The notes beneath the pieces were generated by a model. That model worked only from the letters and a program-made list of their open reading frames with translations. It had not been told where the DNA came from and searched no databases. Position numbers and translations under genes: made by a program. 64,000 nt of DNA, taken from positions 95,750,942-95,814,941 of the forward strand of contig OX457056.1 of NCBI GenBank assembly GCA_949752795.1, given 5' to 3'. This DNA is from Hyperoodon ampullatus (lineage: Eukaryota > Chordata > Mammalia > Artiodactyla > Ziphiidae). Shown piece by piece: positions 1 through 10,349 of this stretch (the stretch's first letter is position 1; each line of letters opens with the position of its first letter).

Positions 1-1182
1 AATTATTGTGTAGTAGCTTCTGGGAACCTCCTTTAAAAGAAAGTTGGTACCTGTCCTCTGCTTCCCCCAATTCTTATTCTCCTTTGTCCATTCCTCCATC
101 CTGCTCCTGGGTGCATGGAGCTCTACTTTTTATCTTACAGACTGGGAGGCCAAAGGCCACATCCTAAGATGGCAGCTCTGCGAGCTGTTATTTTGAGTCG
201 TTGTTTCTTGCAGCTGAATCTAATCCTACCTGACATAAGACATAAGACTTTTCCTATGAATGTTTCAACTAATTAGAGTTCTGTGCACTATCACTGCAAA
301 AATCATACACATAATAAATCACCTATGATTTCCTGTTTTGGTTTCTTTAAAAATGGGATTTCTCAACCCCATTCATATTTTGGACCAGTTAATTCTTTGT
401 TGTGTGAGGCTGCCCTGTCCATTGTAGGAAGTTTAGTAGCATCTCTGTTCTCTATCCACTAGATGCCAGTAACAGCTCCCCAGTTAGACAATCAAAATGA
501 CAGTCTAAATGTCTCCTGGTGGGTAAAACGACCCATTTTAAATATTGTGAGAATTTAAAGACACCGTTACAACAAGGTAATGTACAATTAAAAAATAATT
601 CCCCAATTATTTACCATTGTTTTACCTACATCTAATTCAAGAGCAATTTTTCTGTTTTTAGCGTTTTGTCTTTTAGCAAGTCTTTCAAAAGCATTTGACA
701 CAGTTCTCATATAAATGGCTTATCTCTTTACACTCATGTTTATGCTGTCTTTACATTTTTAATTAAAATAAGACTGGAGACTCACATAACAGGCCTGTGA
801 ACACACACACTTGAGTCTTGGTGAGAATATAACTCCACTGATGGAAATATTTGACTTTACAAGAGAGTAGTCATACAAGACAGTAGTCTACCTACAACCA
901 GTGAGTGAGTGATCTGCTGTGTAAACTGTTCAGAGAGAAAGGAGAGGGTCGTATGTGAGTTGCTTAAATGGATGATGCCAGAGTGAGTTTTTGCTGTTAT
1001 TATACCCATTTTTCTGAAAGAAAATCAAACCCAAGAAAACTGAGTCATCTGAGCAAAAGTATTATTGGGCACCCCTTAAGTGCTGAAGATTGGGCACCAA
1101 ATAACAAGACATCATCCTTGACCACAAAATATACAGTTTACTGGAGGGAGACAGACAATTACAATTCAGTGCTCTGATGGGC
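1..1182. other. Unassigned non-coding DNA
   Basis: I see no convincing gene or recognisable repeat here. It is AT-rich sequence with short chance frames, such as a 69-codon frame at 968-1177 without family resemblance. Very old repeats could be hidden here. Confidence 0.5.
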
Positions 1183-1345
1183 TAGTGAAGAGCACTGGAT
1201 CTGGAGTCAGAATGCCTGGGTTGGAACCACAGTTCCACCATTTCCATGTGACCTTGACCAGGGGGATAATAATGGTACCTACTTTTAGTGCTATAAAGGA
1301 TTAAGTGAGTTATTCTTTACAAAGAATTTAGAACACTGTCTGGTA
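1183..1345 (+). repeat. MIR SINE (5' and core part)
   Basis: Resembles the mammalian-wide MIR. It has the 'agtcagaatgcctgggtt' segment, the 'tgtgaccttg' core, and then 'gataataatggtacctac' and 'ggattaagtgagtt'. The tail seems to continue after the LTR at 1359-1864 (from about 1865, 'tagcatggtggtgatgat'), so the LTR probably landed in the MIR 3' end. Confidence 0.75.
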
Positions 1346-1358
1346 TCTAAACATTCAC

Positions 1359-1864
1359 TGTTGAAGGAAACCAGGCTATGTCACCCCCAAAATATAGCTC
1401 TTTGATATAAAAATTATTATGAGCTAAAGGCAGTTAAGGTGCAACTCTCTCTCCCTTCCCCTTTTCTGCCTAAAGGCAGGATTTAAATTCTCCTTTACTG
1501 GAGATGACTCTGGACTGTTATCAGTCCAGAGATGGGACCTGAGGAATCTGCAAACAAACCTTACGCCATTAGTTTCCTCCCATTATTTATCTTCCCACTG
1601 TTTGCTGCCCTTGGAAGCCTAAAACCATTTTCCTTTGTCCTGTCATTTATCTACAAACTTATTGCTCTCTGGTAAAGATGCTATATAAGGCAGATTTCTA
1701 AGCCACCTCTTTGAGTTACTCATCTCTTGAGTGCTCCCATGTGTATGCACAATGCACTTGTTAATAAACGTTTGTTTATTTTTCTCTTGTTAACCTGTCC
1801 TTTGTTATAGGGGCCCCAGCTGAGAACTTAGAAGGGTAGAGGAAATATTTTTTTCCTCCCTACA
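1359..1864 (+). mobile_element. Solo LTR (ERV1-like), about 506 bp
   Basis: The segment runs from TGTTGAAGG to CCCTACA, so it has the TG...CA ends of an LTR. It holds a TATA-like motif (ctatataaggc, about 1681) and a polyadenylation signal (AATAAA, about 1763) followed by a GT-rich stretch, in the order U3-R-U5. The end 'gaagggtagagg' resembles class I mammalian LTRs. No internal retroviral sequence flanks it, so it is a solo LTR. I could not find a clean 4-6 bp TSD. The exact subfamily is not named. Confidence 0.65.
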
Positions 1865-1885
1865 CTAGCATGGTGGTGATGATAA

Positions 1886-2559
1886 TGCAGTGTAGTTTGA
1901 ATGGAAGCATGGGGAAAGTGCATTTATGTCTGCTTTGGAGGAAGAAAACAGGGTGGGAAAGTTTCCTGGAAAAGGTCTGTACTAAATTGAATACTCAGAG
2001 TTACCTAACCCACTGAGGTCAATATCCCCATATGTAAAATAATAATATCTATCTATTTTACAAGGTCATTGTGAGAAATGAGAGACTGCATATACAAATG
2101 GACAGTGTCAGACCAGATATTCTGACCCACAACCTTAGCAAGCTGCCCAGGAAACCAACACATTATTTAGAATAACCAGTCCAGGAAGTCAGTCTGCTAG
2201 AGTCAGACTTATAAGAAATCAGATAGCTATCTGTAGTGATATCCAGGGAGCCAAACAGTAAGCTCTGTAACAATTGGCCCCAAATGGCCAGGACTTGATT
2301 AGGGAAACTGGTAGTTTCCTAAATTTTGTCCCTGCTTCCAACTTAGGCCCAGTCAGAGAAAGCCAAATATGTCCTAACAATTCACATAGGATGCCTGCTT
2401 CTAGTAACCCACCTACAGCTTCGCCATGCCAATAGCCTCAATCAGGGCATACTTGATGCTTTCCCTTTTTCCCACTTTAAAGTCTTCCCACTCTCTACCT
2501 TTGAGTCCCAGCCAAAACGACGCAAGTGACATGGCTAACTCACTTGCTACATCAAGCTC
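1886..2559. other. Unassigned non-coding DNA
   Basis: No gene or clear repeat recognised. The sequence is moderately AT-rich and has no long open frame. Confidence 0.45.
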
Positions 2560-2684
2560 TGAATAACTAGCTTTTTATTATTATTAACCTTTTGAAAAAA
2601 TTGAAGTATAGTTATTTACAATGTTGTGTTGGTTTCAGGTGTACAGCAAAGTGATTCAGATATACACACACACACACACACACT

Positions 2685-2719
<35 letters not shown>

Positions 2720-3207
2720 TTTTTCAGATTCTTTTCCATTATAGGTCACTACAAGACATTGAATATAGTTCCCCATGCTACACAGCAGGTCCTTGTTGTT
2801 TATTTTATATATAGTATTTTGCATATGTTAATCCCAAACTCCTAATTTTTCCTTCCCTCCCCCTCCCCCTTGGCAACCATAAGTCTGTTCTCTGAGTCTG
2901 TTTCTGTTTCATAGGTAGGTTCATTTGTGTCATATTTTAGATTCCACATTTAAATGATATATGATATTTGTCTTTCTCTGTCTTACTTACTTCACTTAGT
3001 ATGATAATCTCTAGGTCCATCCATGTTGCTGCAAATGGCATTATTTCTTTCTTTTTTATAGCTGAGTGGTAGTATTCCATTGTATATATGTACCACATCT
3101 TCTTTATCCATTCGTCTGTCAATGGACACTTAAGTTGCTTCCATGCCTTGGCTACTGTAAATAGTGCTGCTATGAGTACTGGGGTGCATGTTGAATAACT
3201 AGCTTTT
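2560..3207 (-). mobile_element. 5'-truncated L1 (3' end only) with 16-bp TSD
   Basis: The body (2576-3191) is an inverted L1 3' end. Read on the minus strand it runs from the last part of ORF2 (residues like MEYYHSAIKKKEI) into the 3' UTR. It is bounded by perfect 16-bp repeats TGAATAACTAGCTTTT at 2560-2575 and 3192-3207, the hallmark of target-primed reverse transcription. It contains a CA/TA microsatellite. Confidence 0.9.
2661..2716. repeat. (CA)n/(TA)n microsatellite
   Basis: About nine CA dinucleotides are followed by a long TA run inside the L1 3' UTR. A related TA tract lies at 54520-54566 in another L1 3' UTR, so it grew from a feature of the L1 tail. Confidence 0.9.
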
Positions 3208-3889
3208 GCTAGTTATTTGGTTGGTCTTCCTTTACTTCCACAGAATTTAATTTGTTAATATACATAAAATGCCTAGTATAAGGTGTAACTATTAGGCTTA
3301 GGATCTTCTAAATCATCAAAGGGAACATTAAAGGAAACAAAGCCCTGAGGCCTTCAAGGCCTGAGCTATTGTCAACCAAGTTTTACATTGTGATCCGTAT
3401 CAAAAAGCCTGCCTGAGAATCTGGTTTCTAAAGAAGCAGTCCATTGTTTCGAAAGTGGCAGGTCAGACCTGAAAACCAGCCCCCAACCCAAACTGTTGTC
3501 AGCTTCACGTATCAGTAGAAACGATACAAGTTGTTTCTTACTTACTGTTCTATATTCTGAATGTTGACCAAATTGAGCATTCAAAGAGGCTGCAAGAAGA
3601 AAACAGACATTTTTAAGGATGTAATTAAGGTCAGTTCTTCTTCATAAGGGGTTTTTTTAATCCAGCTTGTGATTTATACAGGCCACACCTTCTCCTTTTC
3701 TCTCCCACGTCCAGCTTTTGAAGAACTCCTAAGAAGTATGTTCAGTTGTGTTGTGGCACCTCTCCTAGCAGGCACACAGAGAACATTTGGTACCAGCTCT
3801 GTAACTGACCACCCTAATAAGTTTGCTTGAGAAAGGAATTTGGAGCTACATAACAAAAATGAGAGAAGAGGCCTTGATTCCATCTTCAG
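3208..3889. other. Unassigned non-coding DNA
   Basis: No gene recognised. The short frames on both strands here have no family resemblance. Confidence 0.4.
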
Positions 3890-4432
3890 ATAGTTTGCAG
3901 GGTTGGGGATACCCGCCCCGCCCCCTGCCCCAGCCTATTCCTGAGGAGCCAGTGGAAGTTCAGGGGTCAGAGAGAACTTCCCCTGAGCCTCAGCTGGAGA
4001 GTGCTTACCCAGCTCTTGGAACAACAGCAGAAGAGGCCATGTCCCAAGGTCCACCTACTGCTCCTTGAGGGGGGCTCCCGAGACAAGCATGATGGAGCTT
4101 CAGCTGAGACAGAACTTTGGGCAGCTGCAGTCCCCCCAGAATGGGTCGCTATTATCCAGCAGGACATTCAGAGCCAGCGGAAAGTGAACCCACAGCCCCC
4201 TCTGAGCGACATCTACCTCAGTGATAGGCTTGCCAAGAGATGCAAGCTCCAGGCTGATATACAAAAGCCACTGCAGGAAGACCCTAACTACGGCACCCCG
4301 TGCTTCTCTAATGCCCACAGGACCTTTGCTGATGGTCCCTACTCTTTGCTCCATGGCCCTCCATCATCAGGGGACCATTTTGCCCCTCTTCCTTCACAGT
4401 ATTTAAGAAATAAAAAGTCAGATTTTCCTGGC
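3890..4432 (+). pseudogene. BAG6: BAG6 3'-end processed pseudogene
   Basis: The translation matches the C-terminal part of BAG6 (BAT3/Scythe), a cytosolic/nuclear chaperone holdase: an acidic Pro/Glu stretch, then '[18 protein letters not shown]', a 'PPLSD' segment and the end around 'LQEDPNY'. It is intronless and 5' truncated. The 3' side passes through what looks like the short BAG6 3' UTR, with AATAAA near 4410 and a short residual A-run, so it is an L1-made retrocopy. The frame changes at about 4064-4070, where an apparent extra T ('ccttgag') closes the first frame at 4068 and shifts the rest. The normal stop seems lost, letting the frame run to 4435. Several substitutions are visible. 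It is non-functional. No clear TSD was found, and the 5' limit is uncertain by some tens of bases. Confidence 0.88.
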
Positions 4433-4749
4433 TAAAAAACCCCAAAAGTCAGAGAAGTAATTCAGTAACTCACAGTATTCTTATCCTCTGTGGCTCACGG
4501 TAATACACACAAAACTTAACACTAGGGGTTACCATTTTAACTCCATTTTAAATGGGCATCAAGTCTGGCTGGACTAAGGGCCCTTTCTCATGAGCCCCAG
4601 AGTGCCGGGCGCACTTGGCATTCACAATTCCTGATTCCTGTACATCTCCTGCTGAGGTTCCGTAGGGCCCCTGGTACATAAAAACCCAACTCCCGATCTT
4701 GGGCTCCAGGAAATCTGCTTTAAGGGAGAAAGAGCAGACAGCAGGGTCG
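4433..4749. other. Unassigned DNA next to CpG island
   Basis: No coding family recognised. It includes GC-richer sequence leading into the CpG island. If the minus-strand exon at 4999-5056 is real, this is the start of its first intron. Confidence 0.35.
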
Positions 4750-5170
4750 CTAAGAAGATGCTGGGAACGAAGCCCAAGCAAGAACTAAAGAGGGTTGCTG
4801 GCTTCACAACGCCAGCCCCGCACACCCCCAAGTTCGTGTCCTTAGACAACCGCGGGGCGGGCCTGCAACCGCCAGTAACGGGGGCGCAGAGGGGCGCCAA
4901 GGCCGCCCGGACCCGGGCAGGGGCAGTCGCCAGCGAGACCCCCTCTCGGTAACTCCTTGGCCGGTCCTGCGCGGAGCAGGCCCACAGGTGAGCGTTACCT
5001 GCCGGGTCCCAGCAGACCAGGAGCAACAGCCCCAAGCGCAGTGCCTCGAGCGCCATCCTCCCTCCGCGGCCGGCGGTCGGGTCCCTGCGCTCCAGCGCCG
5101 GCGCGACACGGAGAGCGCCCTCGGGTCGGACACGCGACAGGGTGGGGTGAAGGAGGGGCGGGTAGGAGGA
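4750..5170 (-). promoter_or_regulatory. CpG-rich island, candidate promoter
   Basis: This is the only stretch outside mobile elements with dense CpG (for example 'aaccgcggggcgggcc' and 'cgcggccggcggtcggg'), in a window otherwise poor in CpG. No TATA box is evident upstream of the minus-strand ATG at 5056. That fits a CpG-island promoter reading leftwards. It could also be a GC-rich non-promoter stretch. Confidence 0.5.
4999..5056 (-). CDS. Candidate first coding exon (signal peptide), gene unknown
   Basis: On the minus strand an ATG at 5056-5054, preceded by 'ggaggg' and CpG-rich sequence, opens a 19-codon stretch MALEALRLGLLLLVCWDPA. This is a textbook signal peptide: a short n-region with one Arg, a Leu-rich core, and a small residue at the end. 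It is followed at once by an AG|GTAACG splice-donor match, with the exon ending at 4999 and the intron GT at 4998-4997. The split is phase 1, typical of signal-peptide exons of secreted or membrane proteins. The open frame runs on to 4622, but that part looks like intron read-through. I cannot name the gene, and any further exons would lie left of the window or within its first 5 kb. Chance is possible, so this is an inference from the island, ATG, hydrophobic core and donor together. Confidence 0.4.
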
Positions 5171-5389
5171 GGAGGAACGGAGCAGGTAGGAGGAGTGGGG
5201 AGGGGCAGGAAAGGGTACGAGGAGGGGGTATGGAGGAATTGGGGAGAAAAAGGTAGAGGAGGGTGGTTACTAGCCTCCAACCTCCCTACCCTCGGCCCAG
5301 TCCCACCCCTCCTCCACTGAGAATGGGAGCAAGCAATTAAGGGGACCATGTCCCCTGCAGCAAACAAAAACCTTCTAAGAGCCCTGGAT
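5171..5389. other. Purine-rich flank of the CpG island
   Basis: A GGA/GGGG-rich plus strand up to about 5260, then ordinary sequence. It may be 5' flank or 5' UTR of the candidate minus-strand gene. Nothing else is seen. Confidence 0.35.
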
Positions 5390-6240
5390 AAGCTTGTGGA
5401 CTCTGTCAGTCAACCCCAGTTTATTCAGCATCTTCTCTATCCCAGGAACTGTTGTGGGGATGAACTTAACAAAGGCGTCCCTGCTGTCTGGAAGCTTTCC
5501 AGTGTAGGTGTTGGGGGAGAGGTAACAGAGGGAACTCCAAAACAAGTGAATACAATGATTTCGAAAATTAGGTGCTAGAGAGTTGGGAGCGGGGAGGAGA
5601 AGACTTGCCATTGGGAGGTCAGGAAAGGCCTTCCAGAGGTGGCATTTAAGCTGAAAGCTGAAGGATGAGAAGGAAGCCTGGTGAAGACCCTGGGGACAAG
5701 TATTCCAGGCTGAAGGAAAAGTGAGTGCGGAAAACTGGAGGCAGGAACCAACTCAGTGTGTTCAGCTGGAGCCCTAAGTGAGGGAGGGGGAACGGGGAGG
5801 GAGATGGAACCACAAGGTCATGAACATGTGTGGTCATGTAGGCCATGATAAGGGGTTTGGATTTGTTCCTGTTGCTGTGGGAAGCCAGTGGAGGATTTTA
5901 AGCAGGGGCATGGCCCTGATATGACTTACGTCTTAAGAGATTGGATGAAGAATGGAGGAGATAGGTAAGAGCGGAGGAAGGGGGACAAATTAGGTGGCTT
6001 TTACAGTAAGGGATGATGACAGCTGGAATTAATGGATAATAGGGGACTGGTGAGAAATAGATTCAGGATGTCTTTTGGAGGTGGAACCAACTGGAGTGAG
6101 GAGAAGAACCAAGGATGCTTCCTGGGATTTTGTCCTGAGCCGGTGGATGTGTGGTGATGCCATTTCTGTGATGAAGAATATTTGGAGAGGATGCCTATTA
6201 GACCTCCAAGTTGGAATCACAAATTTGGAGCTGGATATAT
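5390..6240 (-). repeat. Ancient L2-like LINE relic
   Basis: It carries a chain of motifs common to old mammalian-wide L2-type relics in this orientation: 'ggtcaggaaaggcc', 'ggtggcatttaagctgaaagc', 'tattccaggctgaagg', 'gtaggccatgataagg' and 'gggaagccagtgg'. The same chain reappears at 43610-44650. It is heavily diverged and non-coding. The family name is my best recollection, not a computed match. Confidence 0.55.
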
Positions 6241-6273
6241 ACCTCAATAAAAAAAAATATATAAAATTATATG

Positions 6274-6621
6274 GGGCTTCCCTGCTGGCGCAGAGGTTGA
6301 GAATATGTCTGCCAGTGCAGGGGACACTGGTTCGAGCCCTGGCCCAGGAAGATCCCACATGCCGCGGAGCAACTAAGCCCGTGCACCACAACTACTAAGC
6401 CTGCGCTCTAGAGCCCATGAGCCACAACTATTAAATATGCATGCCACAACTACTGAAGCCCGTGGGCCTAGAGCATGTGCTCTGCAACAAGAGCAGTCAC
6501 TGCAATGAGAAGCCCATGCACCACAAAGAAGAGTAGCCCCTGCTCGCCACAACTAGAGAAAGCCCGTGCACAGCAACAAAGACCCAACACAGCCAAAAAT
6601 AAAATAAATAAATTTATTTAA
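6274..6621 (+). mobile_element. CHR-type SINE, long form
   Basis: Starts 'ggggcttccctg' with a tRNA-like head (A-box region, then B-box 'ggttcgagccc'), followed by the long-form body of 'gccacaactact' units and an A-rich tail. An 11-bp TSD AAAATTATATG lies at 6263-6273 and 6622-6632. Confidence 0.95.
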
Positions 6622-6723
6622 AAAATTATATGCATGTATCATTAAAAATATTTTAATTGAGGTATAGTTGATATACGATGTTATATAAGTTTCATGTATA
6701 CAGCATAGTGATTCACAATTTTT

Positions 6724-6926
6724 TTTTTTTTTTTGTGGTACGCGGGCCTCTCACTGTTGTGGCCTCTCCCGTTGCGGAGCACAGGCTCCGGACGCGCAGG
6801 CTCAGCGGCCATGGCTCACGGGCCCAGCCGCTCCGCAGCATGTGGGATCTTCCTGGACCGGGGCACAAACCCGTGTCCCCTGCATCGGCAGGCGGACTCT
6901 CAACCACTGCGCCACCAGGGAAGCCC
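6724..6926 (-). mobile_element. CHR-type SINE, short form
   Basis: Inverted short-form SINE with poly(T) at its left end. A 16-bp TSD GTGATTCACAATTTTT lies at 6708-6723 and 6927-6942, inside the L1. Confidence 0.95.
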
Positions 6927-7027
6927 GTGATTCACAATTTTTAAAGGTTATACTCCATTTATAGTTTTTATAAAATATTGGCTATATTACTTGTGTGGTA
7001 TGATATATCCTTATAGCTTATTCATTT

Positions 7028-7373
7028 ATTTATTTATTAAAAAATATTTTTTTGGCTGTGTTGCGTCTTCGTCACTGCATGCGGGCTTTCTCTAGTGGTG
7101 AGCGGGGGCTACTCTTTGTTGCGGTGAGTGGGCTTCTCATTGCAGTGGCTCCTCTTGTTGTGGAGCATGGGCTCTAGGCACGCGGGCTTCAGTAGTTGTG
7201 GCACACGGGCTCAGTAATTGTGGCTCACGGGCTCTAGAGCTCAGGCTCAGTAGTTGTGGTGCACGGGCTTAGTTGCTCCGCGACATGTGGGATCTTCCCG
7301 GACCAGGGCTCGAACCCGTGTCCCCTGCATGGGCAGGCGGATCCTTAACCACTGCGCTACCAGGGAAGTCCCA
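7028..7373 (-). mobile_element. CHR-type SINE, long form
   Basis: Inverted long-form SINE with an AT-rich tail 'tttatttattaaaaaa'. TSD CTTATTCATTT at 7017-7027 and 7374-7384. Confidence 0.95.
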
Positions 7374-7763
7374 CTTATTCATTTTATATGTAGTAGTTTG
7401 TACCTCTTAATCCCCTAACCCTATCTTGCCTCTTCCCTCCTCCTTCTCTCCACTGGTAACCACTAGTTTGTTCTCCATATCTGTGAGTCTGTTTCTTTTT
7501 TGTTATATTTACTAGTTTGTTTTATCTTTTAGATTCCACATTTAAGTGATATCATACAGTATTCATCTTTCTCTGTCTGACTTATTTCACTTAGCATAAT
7601 ATCCTACAAGTCCATTCATGTTTTCGCAAATGGCAAATTTTTATTCTTTTTTATGGCTGAGTAGTATTCCATTTTATATATGTACCACTTCTTCTTTATC
7701 CATTCATCTGTTGATGGACATTTAAGTTGCTTCCATATCTTGGCAATTGCAAATAATGCTGCT

Positions 7764-8124
7764 GTGGGGCTTCCCTGGTGGTGCAGTGGTTAAGAATCTG
7801 CCTGCCAATGCAGGGAACATGGGTTCGAGCCTTGGTCTGGGAATATCCCATATGCCGTGGAGCAACTAAGCCCGCACGCCACACTACTGAGCCTGCACTC
7901 TAGAGCCGCAAGCCACAACTGCTGAGCCCACGAGCCACAACTACTGAAGCCCATGCTCCTAGAGCCCATGCTCTGCAGCAAGAGAAGCCACCGCAGTGAG
8001 AAGCCCGTGCACCGCAATGAAGAGTAGTCCCCACTCGCCACAACTAGAGAAAGCCCTCGGGCAGCAACGAAGACCCAACGCAGCCAAAAGTAAATAAATA
8101 AAATAAGTAAATTAAAAAAGAAAT
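7764..8124 (+). mobile_element. CHR-type SINE, long form
   Basis: Direct long-form SINE ending in an AAATAAATAAAAT-type tail. TSD AATAATGCTGCT at 7752-7763 and 8125-8136. Confidence 0.95.
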
Positions 8125-8164
8125 AATAATGCTGCTATGAGCATTGGGGTGCATGTACCTTTTT

Positions 8165-8365
8165 TTTTTTTTTCAGTATGCGAGCCTCTCACTGTTGTGG
8201 CCTCTCCCATTGCGGAGCACAGCCTCCGGACGCACAGGCTCAGTGGCCATGGCTCACGGGCCCAGTCACTCCGCGGCATGTGGGATCTTCCCAGACCGGG
8301 GCACGAACCCGTGTCCCCTGCAGCGGCAGGCGGACTCTCAACCACTGCGCCACCAGGGAAGCCCC
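8165..8365 (-). mobile_element. CHR-type SINE, short form
   Basis: Inverted short form with poly(T) on the left. TSD of about 13 bp (CATGTACMTTTTT, one mismatch) at 8152-8164 and 8366-8378. Confidence 0.93.
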
Positions 8366-8640
8366 CATGTACATTTTTGAATTAGTGTTTTCATTTTTTT
8401 TGTATAAATACCCAAGAGTGGAATTGCTGGATCATATGGTAGTTCTGTTTTTAGTTTTTTGAGAAACCTCCATACTGTTTTCCACAGTGGTTGCACCAAT
8501 ATACATTCCCACCAACAGTGTATGAAGGCTTCCTTTTCTCCACAACCTCCCCAGCATTTGTTATTTGTAGTGTTTTTGATGGTAGCCCTTCTGGCATGTA
8601 TCATTTTTTATTAAAATAATTAAAATTTAAGAAATTTAAC

Positions 8641-8900
8641 AGGGGACTTTCCTGGTGGCGCAGTGGGTAAGACTCTGTGCTCCCAATGCAGGGCGCCCAG
8701 GTTCAATCCCTGGTCAGGGAACTAGATCCCACATGCATGCCACAACTAAGAGTTCACATGCCACAACTAAGGAGCCCTCATGCTGCAACTAAAGAGCCCA
8801 CATGCCACAACTAAGGAGCCTGTGAGCCACAACTAAGGAGCCCACCTGCCACAACTAAGACCCAGTGCAGCCAAATTAATGAATTAGTTAAGTTAAAAAA
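8641..8900 (+). mobile_element. CHR-related SINE, long form with repeated body
   Basis: Direct SINE whose body is a run of 'gccacaactaaggagcc' units, five or so diverged copies, ending in an A-rich tail. TSD AAGAAATTTAAC at 8629-8640 and 8901-8912. Confidence 0.92.
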
Positions 8901-8912
8901 AAGAAATTTAAC

Positions 8913-9507
8913 AAATAAAGAAAGGTTATTCTGAGACACATACATCAATGCCCTCCAACAGGACCTCATATAGTATTTCAGAATATTTATTTACTGATTT
9001 TTTTCCCTTGAGAAGGTCCCATTGACATATTTACTTATTCTAAATACAGATTTTGGTAGTTATTCAGCGAATATTAGTAAGTTTAGGGAAGAGAAATAAT
9101 TTGGCCAAAGAGGCACAACGAGTTAGTGCATAGATCTGTTTCTTTTCCACCTCTTATGCATACGTGTCAATGTTGATCTGTGACATACTTCCTGGTTCAG
9201 TCAGGGTCTAGTCTGGAAAACACAGCCTCGCTAGGTATTTCACCAGAGAGAATTTAATATAAGAAATTGGCCAGACTAGAATCAGAGAACTGAAAAAAGC
9301 AGAAAGGGAACCATGAGATAACACACAGTGATAGTAACTTCAGAATATGGGCATCATCCCTAAGTCTGGGGGAACAAAGGGAAGAATTTGGGATATGCAG
9401 AACCTAGCAATTTGGAGGAGAGGCCCTGGAAAGCTGGAACTCAGACCTCTGATCGGGGGTGCTACCTGGCTGGTGCTGGTGGGTGTAAGGGCCATGATGA
9501 GACAGTT
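8913..9507. other. Unassigned non-coding DNA
   Basis: No gene seen. The stretch from about 9190, resuming at 9792-10080, may be an old unclassified repeat. The SINE at 9508-9778 splits it. Confidence 0.4.
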
Positions 9508-9778
9508 TGTTTGTTTTTTTAAATTTATTTATTTTTGGCTACATTGGGCCTTTGTGGCAGCGAGCAGGGGCTACTCTGTTGTGGTGTGTGGGCTTCTCAT
9601 TGTGGTGGCTTCTCGTTGTAGAGCGTGGGCTTCAGTAGTTGTGGTGCACGGGCTCAGTAGTTGCAGTGCACTGGCTTAGTTGCTCCACAGCATGTGGCAG
9701 CTTCCCAGACCAGGGCTTGAACCTGTGTCCCCTGCATTTCCAGGTGGATTCTTAACCACTGCTCCACCAGAGATGTCC
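9508..9778 (-). mobile_element. CHR-type SINE, long form
   Basis: Inverted long-form SINE. TSD GATGAGACAGTTT at 9495-9507 and, with one mismatch, 9779-9791. Confidence 0.93.
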
Positions 9779-9791
9779 GATGAGGCAGTTT

Positions 9792-10087
9792 TGAGAGTGT
9801 GTGACAAAGCTGGAGACTGGAACCAGCTGCTACTGCCAATGGCCATAGCTGGGGCACCACTGAAAGAAACAGTAAGTCCTCCTCCGTCCCCTTGACTTGC
9901 AGTCACCCCCTGACACACCCCTATTGGCAGAAGAAGCCAGCTAGCAAAGCACATGGGAGGTCTGGAGAAATCTATCATCACAGAGTCTGGAAGGCTGGTT
10001 TTAGAGCTGACATACTACAACCTAATGACTAGCACTGTCACATGCCCTACCCCTTGACTTTAGCAACCTCAGGTACAGGGAGAAGAA
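9792..10087. other. Unassigned non-coding DNA
   Basis: Continuation of the sequence interrupted by the SINE. No coding family seen. Confidence 0.4.
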
Positions 10088-10103
10088 GACAATGTGCAGT
10101 TTT

Positions 10104-10333
10104 TTTTTGGTTTTGTTTTGTTTTTGTTTTTGTTTTTTTTTGCAGTACGCGGGTCTCTCACTGTTGTGGCCTCTCCCATTGTGGAGCACAGGCTCCGGTC
10201 ACGCAGGCTCAGTGGCCATGGCTCATGGGCCCAGCTGCTCCACGGCATGTGGGATCTTCCCGGACCGGGGCACGAACCTGTGTCCCCTGCATTGGCAGGC
10301 AGACTCTCAACCACTGCGCCAGCAGGGAAGCCC
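10104..10333 (-). mobile_element. CHR-type SINE, short form
   Basis: Inverted short form with an impure T tail (TTTTG repeats). Perfect 16-bp TSD GACAATGTGCAGTTTT at 10088-10103 and 10334-10349. Confidence 0.95.
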
Positions 10334-10349
10334 GACAATGTGCAGTTTT

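Larger units (their letters stand above)
6632..8605 (-). mobile_element. 5'-truncated L1 carrying four SINEs
   Basis: An inverted L1 3' end (3' UTR then ORF2 C-terminus, ending in the zinc-knuckle region '[20 protein letters not shown]') lies between 12-bp TSDs GCATGTATCATT at 6632-6643 and 8594-8605. Four SINEs inserted later (6724-6926, 7028-7373, 7764-8124, 8165-8365). Removing them leaves roughly 850 bp of L1. Confidence 0.9.

Noticed and set aside
4804..5367. A 187-codon minus frame through the CpG island
   Set aside because: Low-complexity Pro/Arg/Ser translation of GC-rich DNA, in a different frame from the signal-peptide exon.
6678..6944. Recurring Arg/Pro/Ser-rich frames of 60-110 codons across many SINEs
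   Set aside because: These are translations of the CHR SINE body, repeated wherever an inverted copy lies.
8641..8900. The 'gccacaactaaggagcc' repeats as a CRISPR-like array
   Set aside because: Units are adjacent and diverged, with no spacers. They form the body of a SINE with a TSD, in a mammalian genome.
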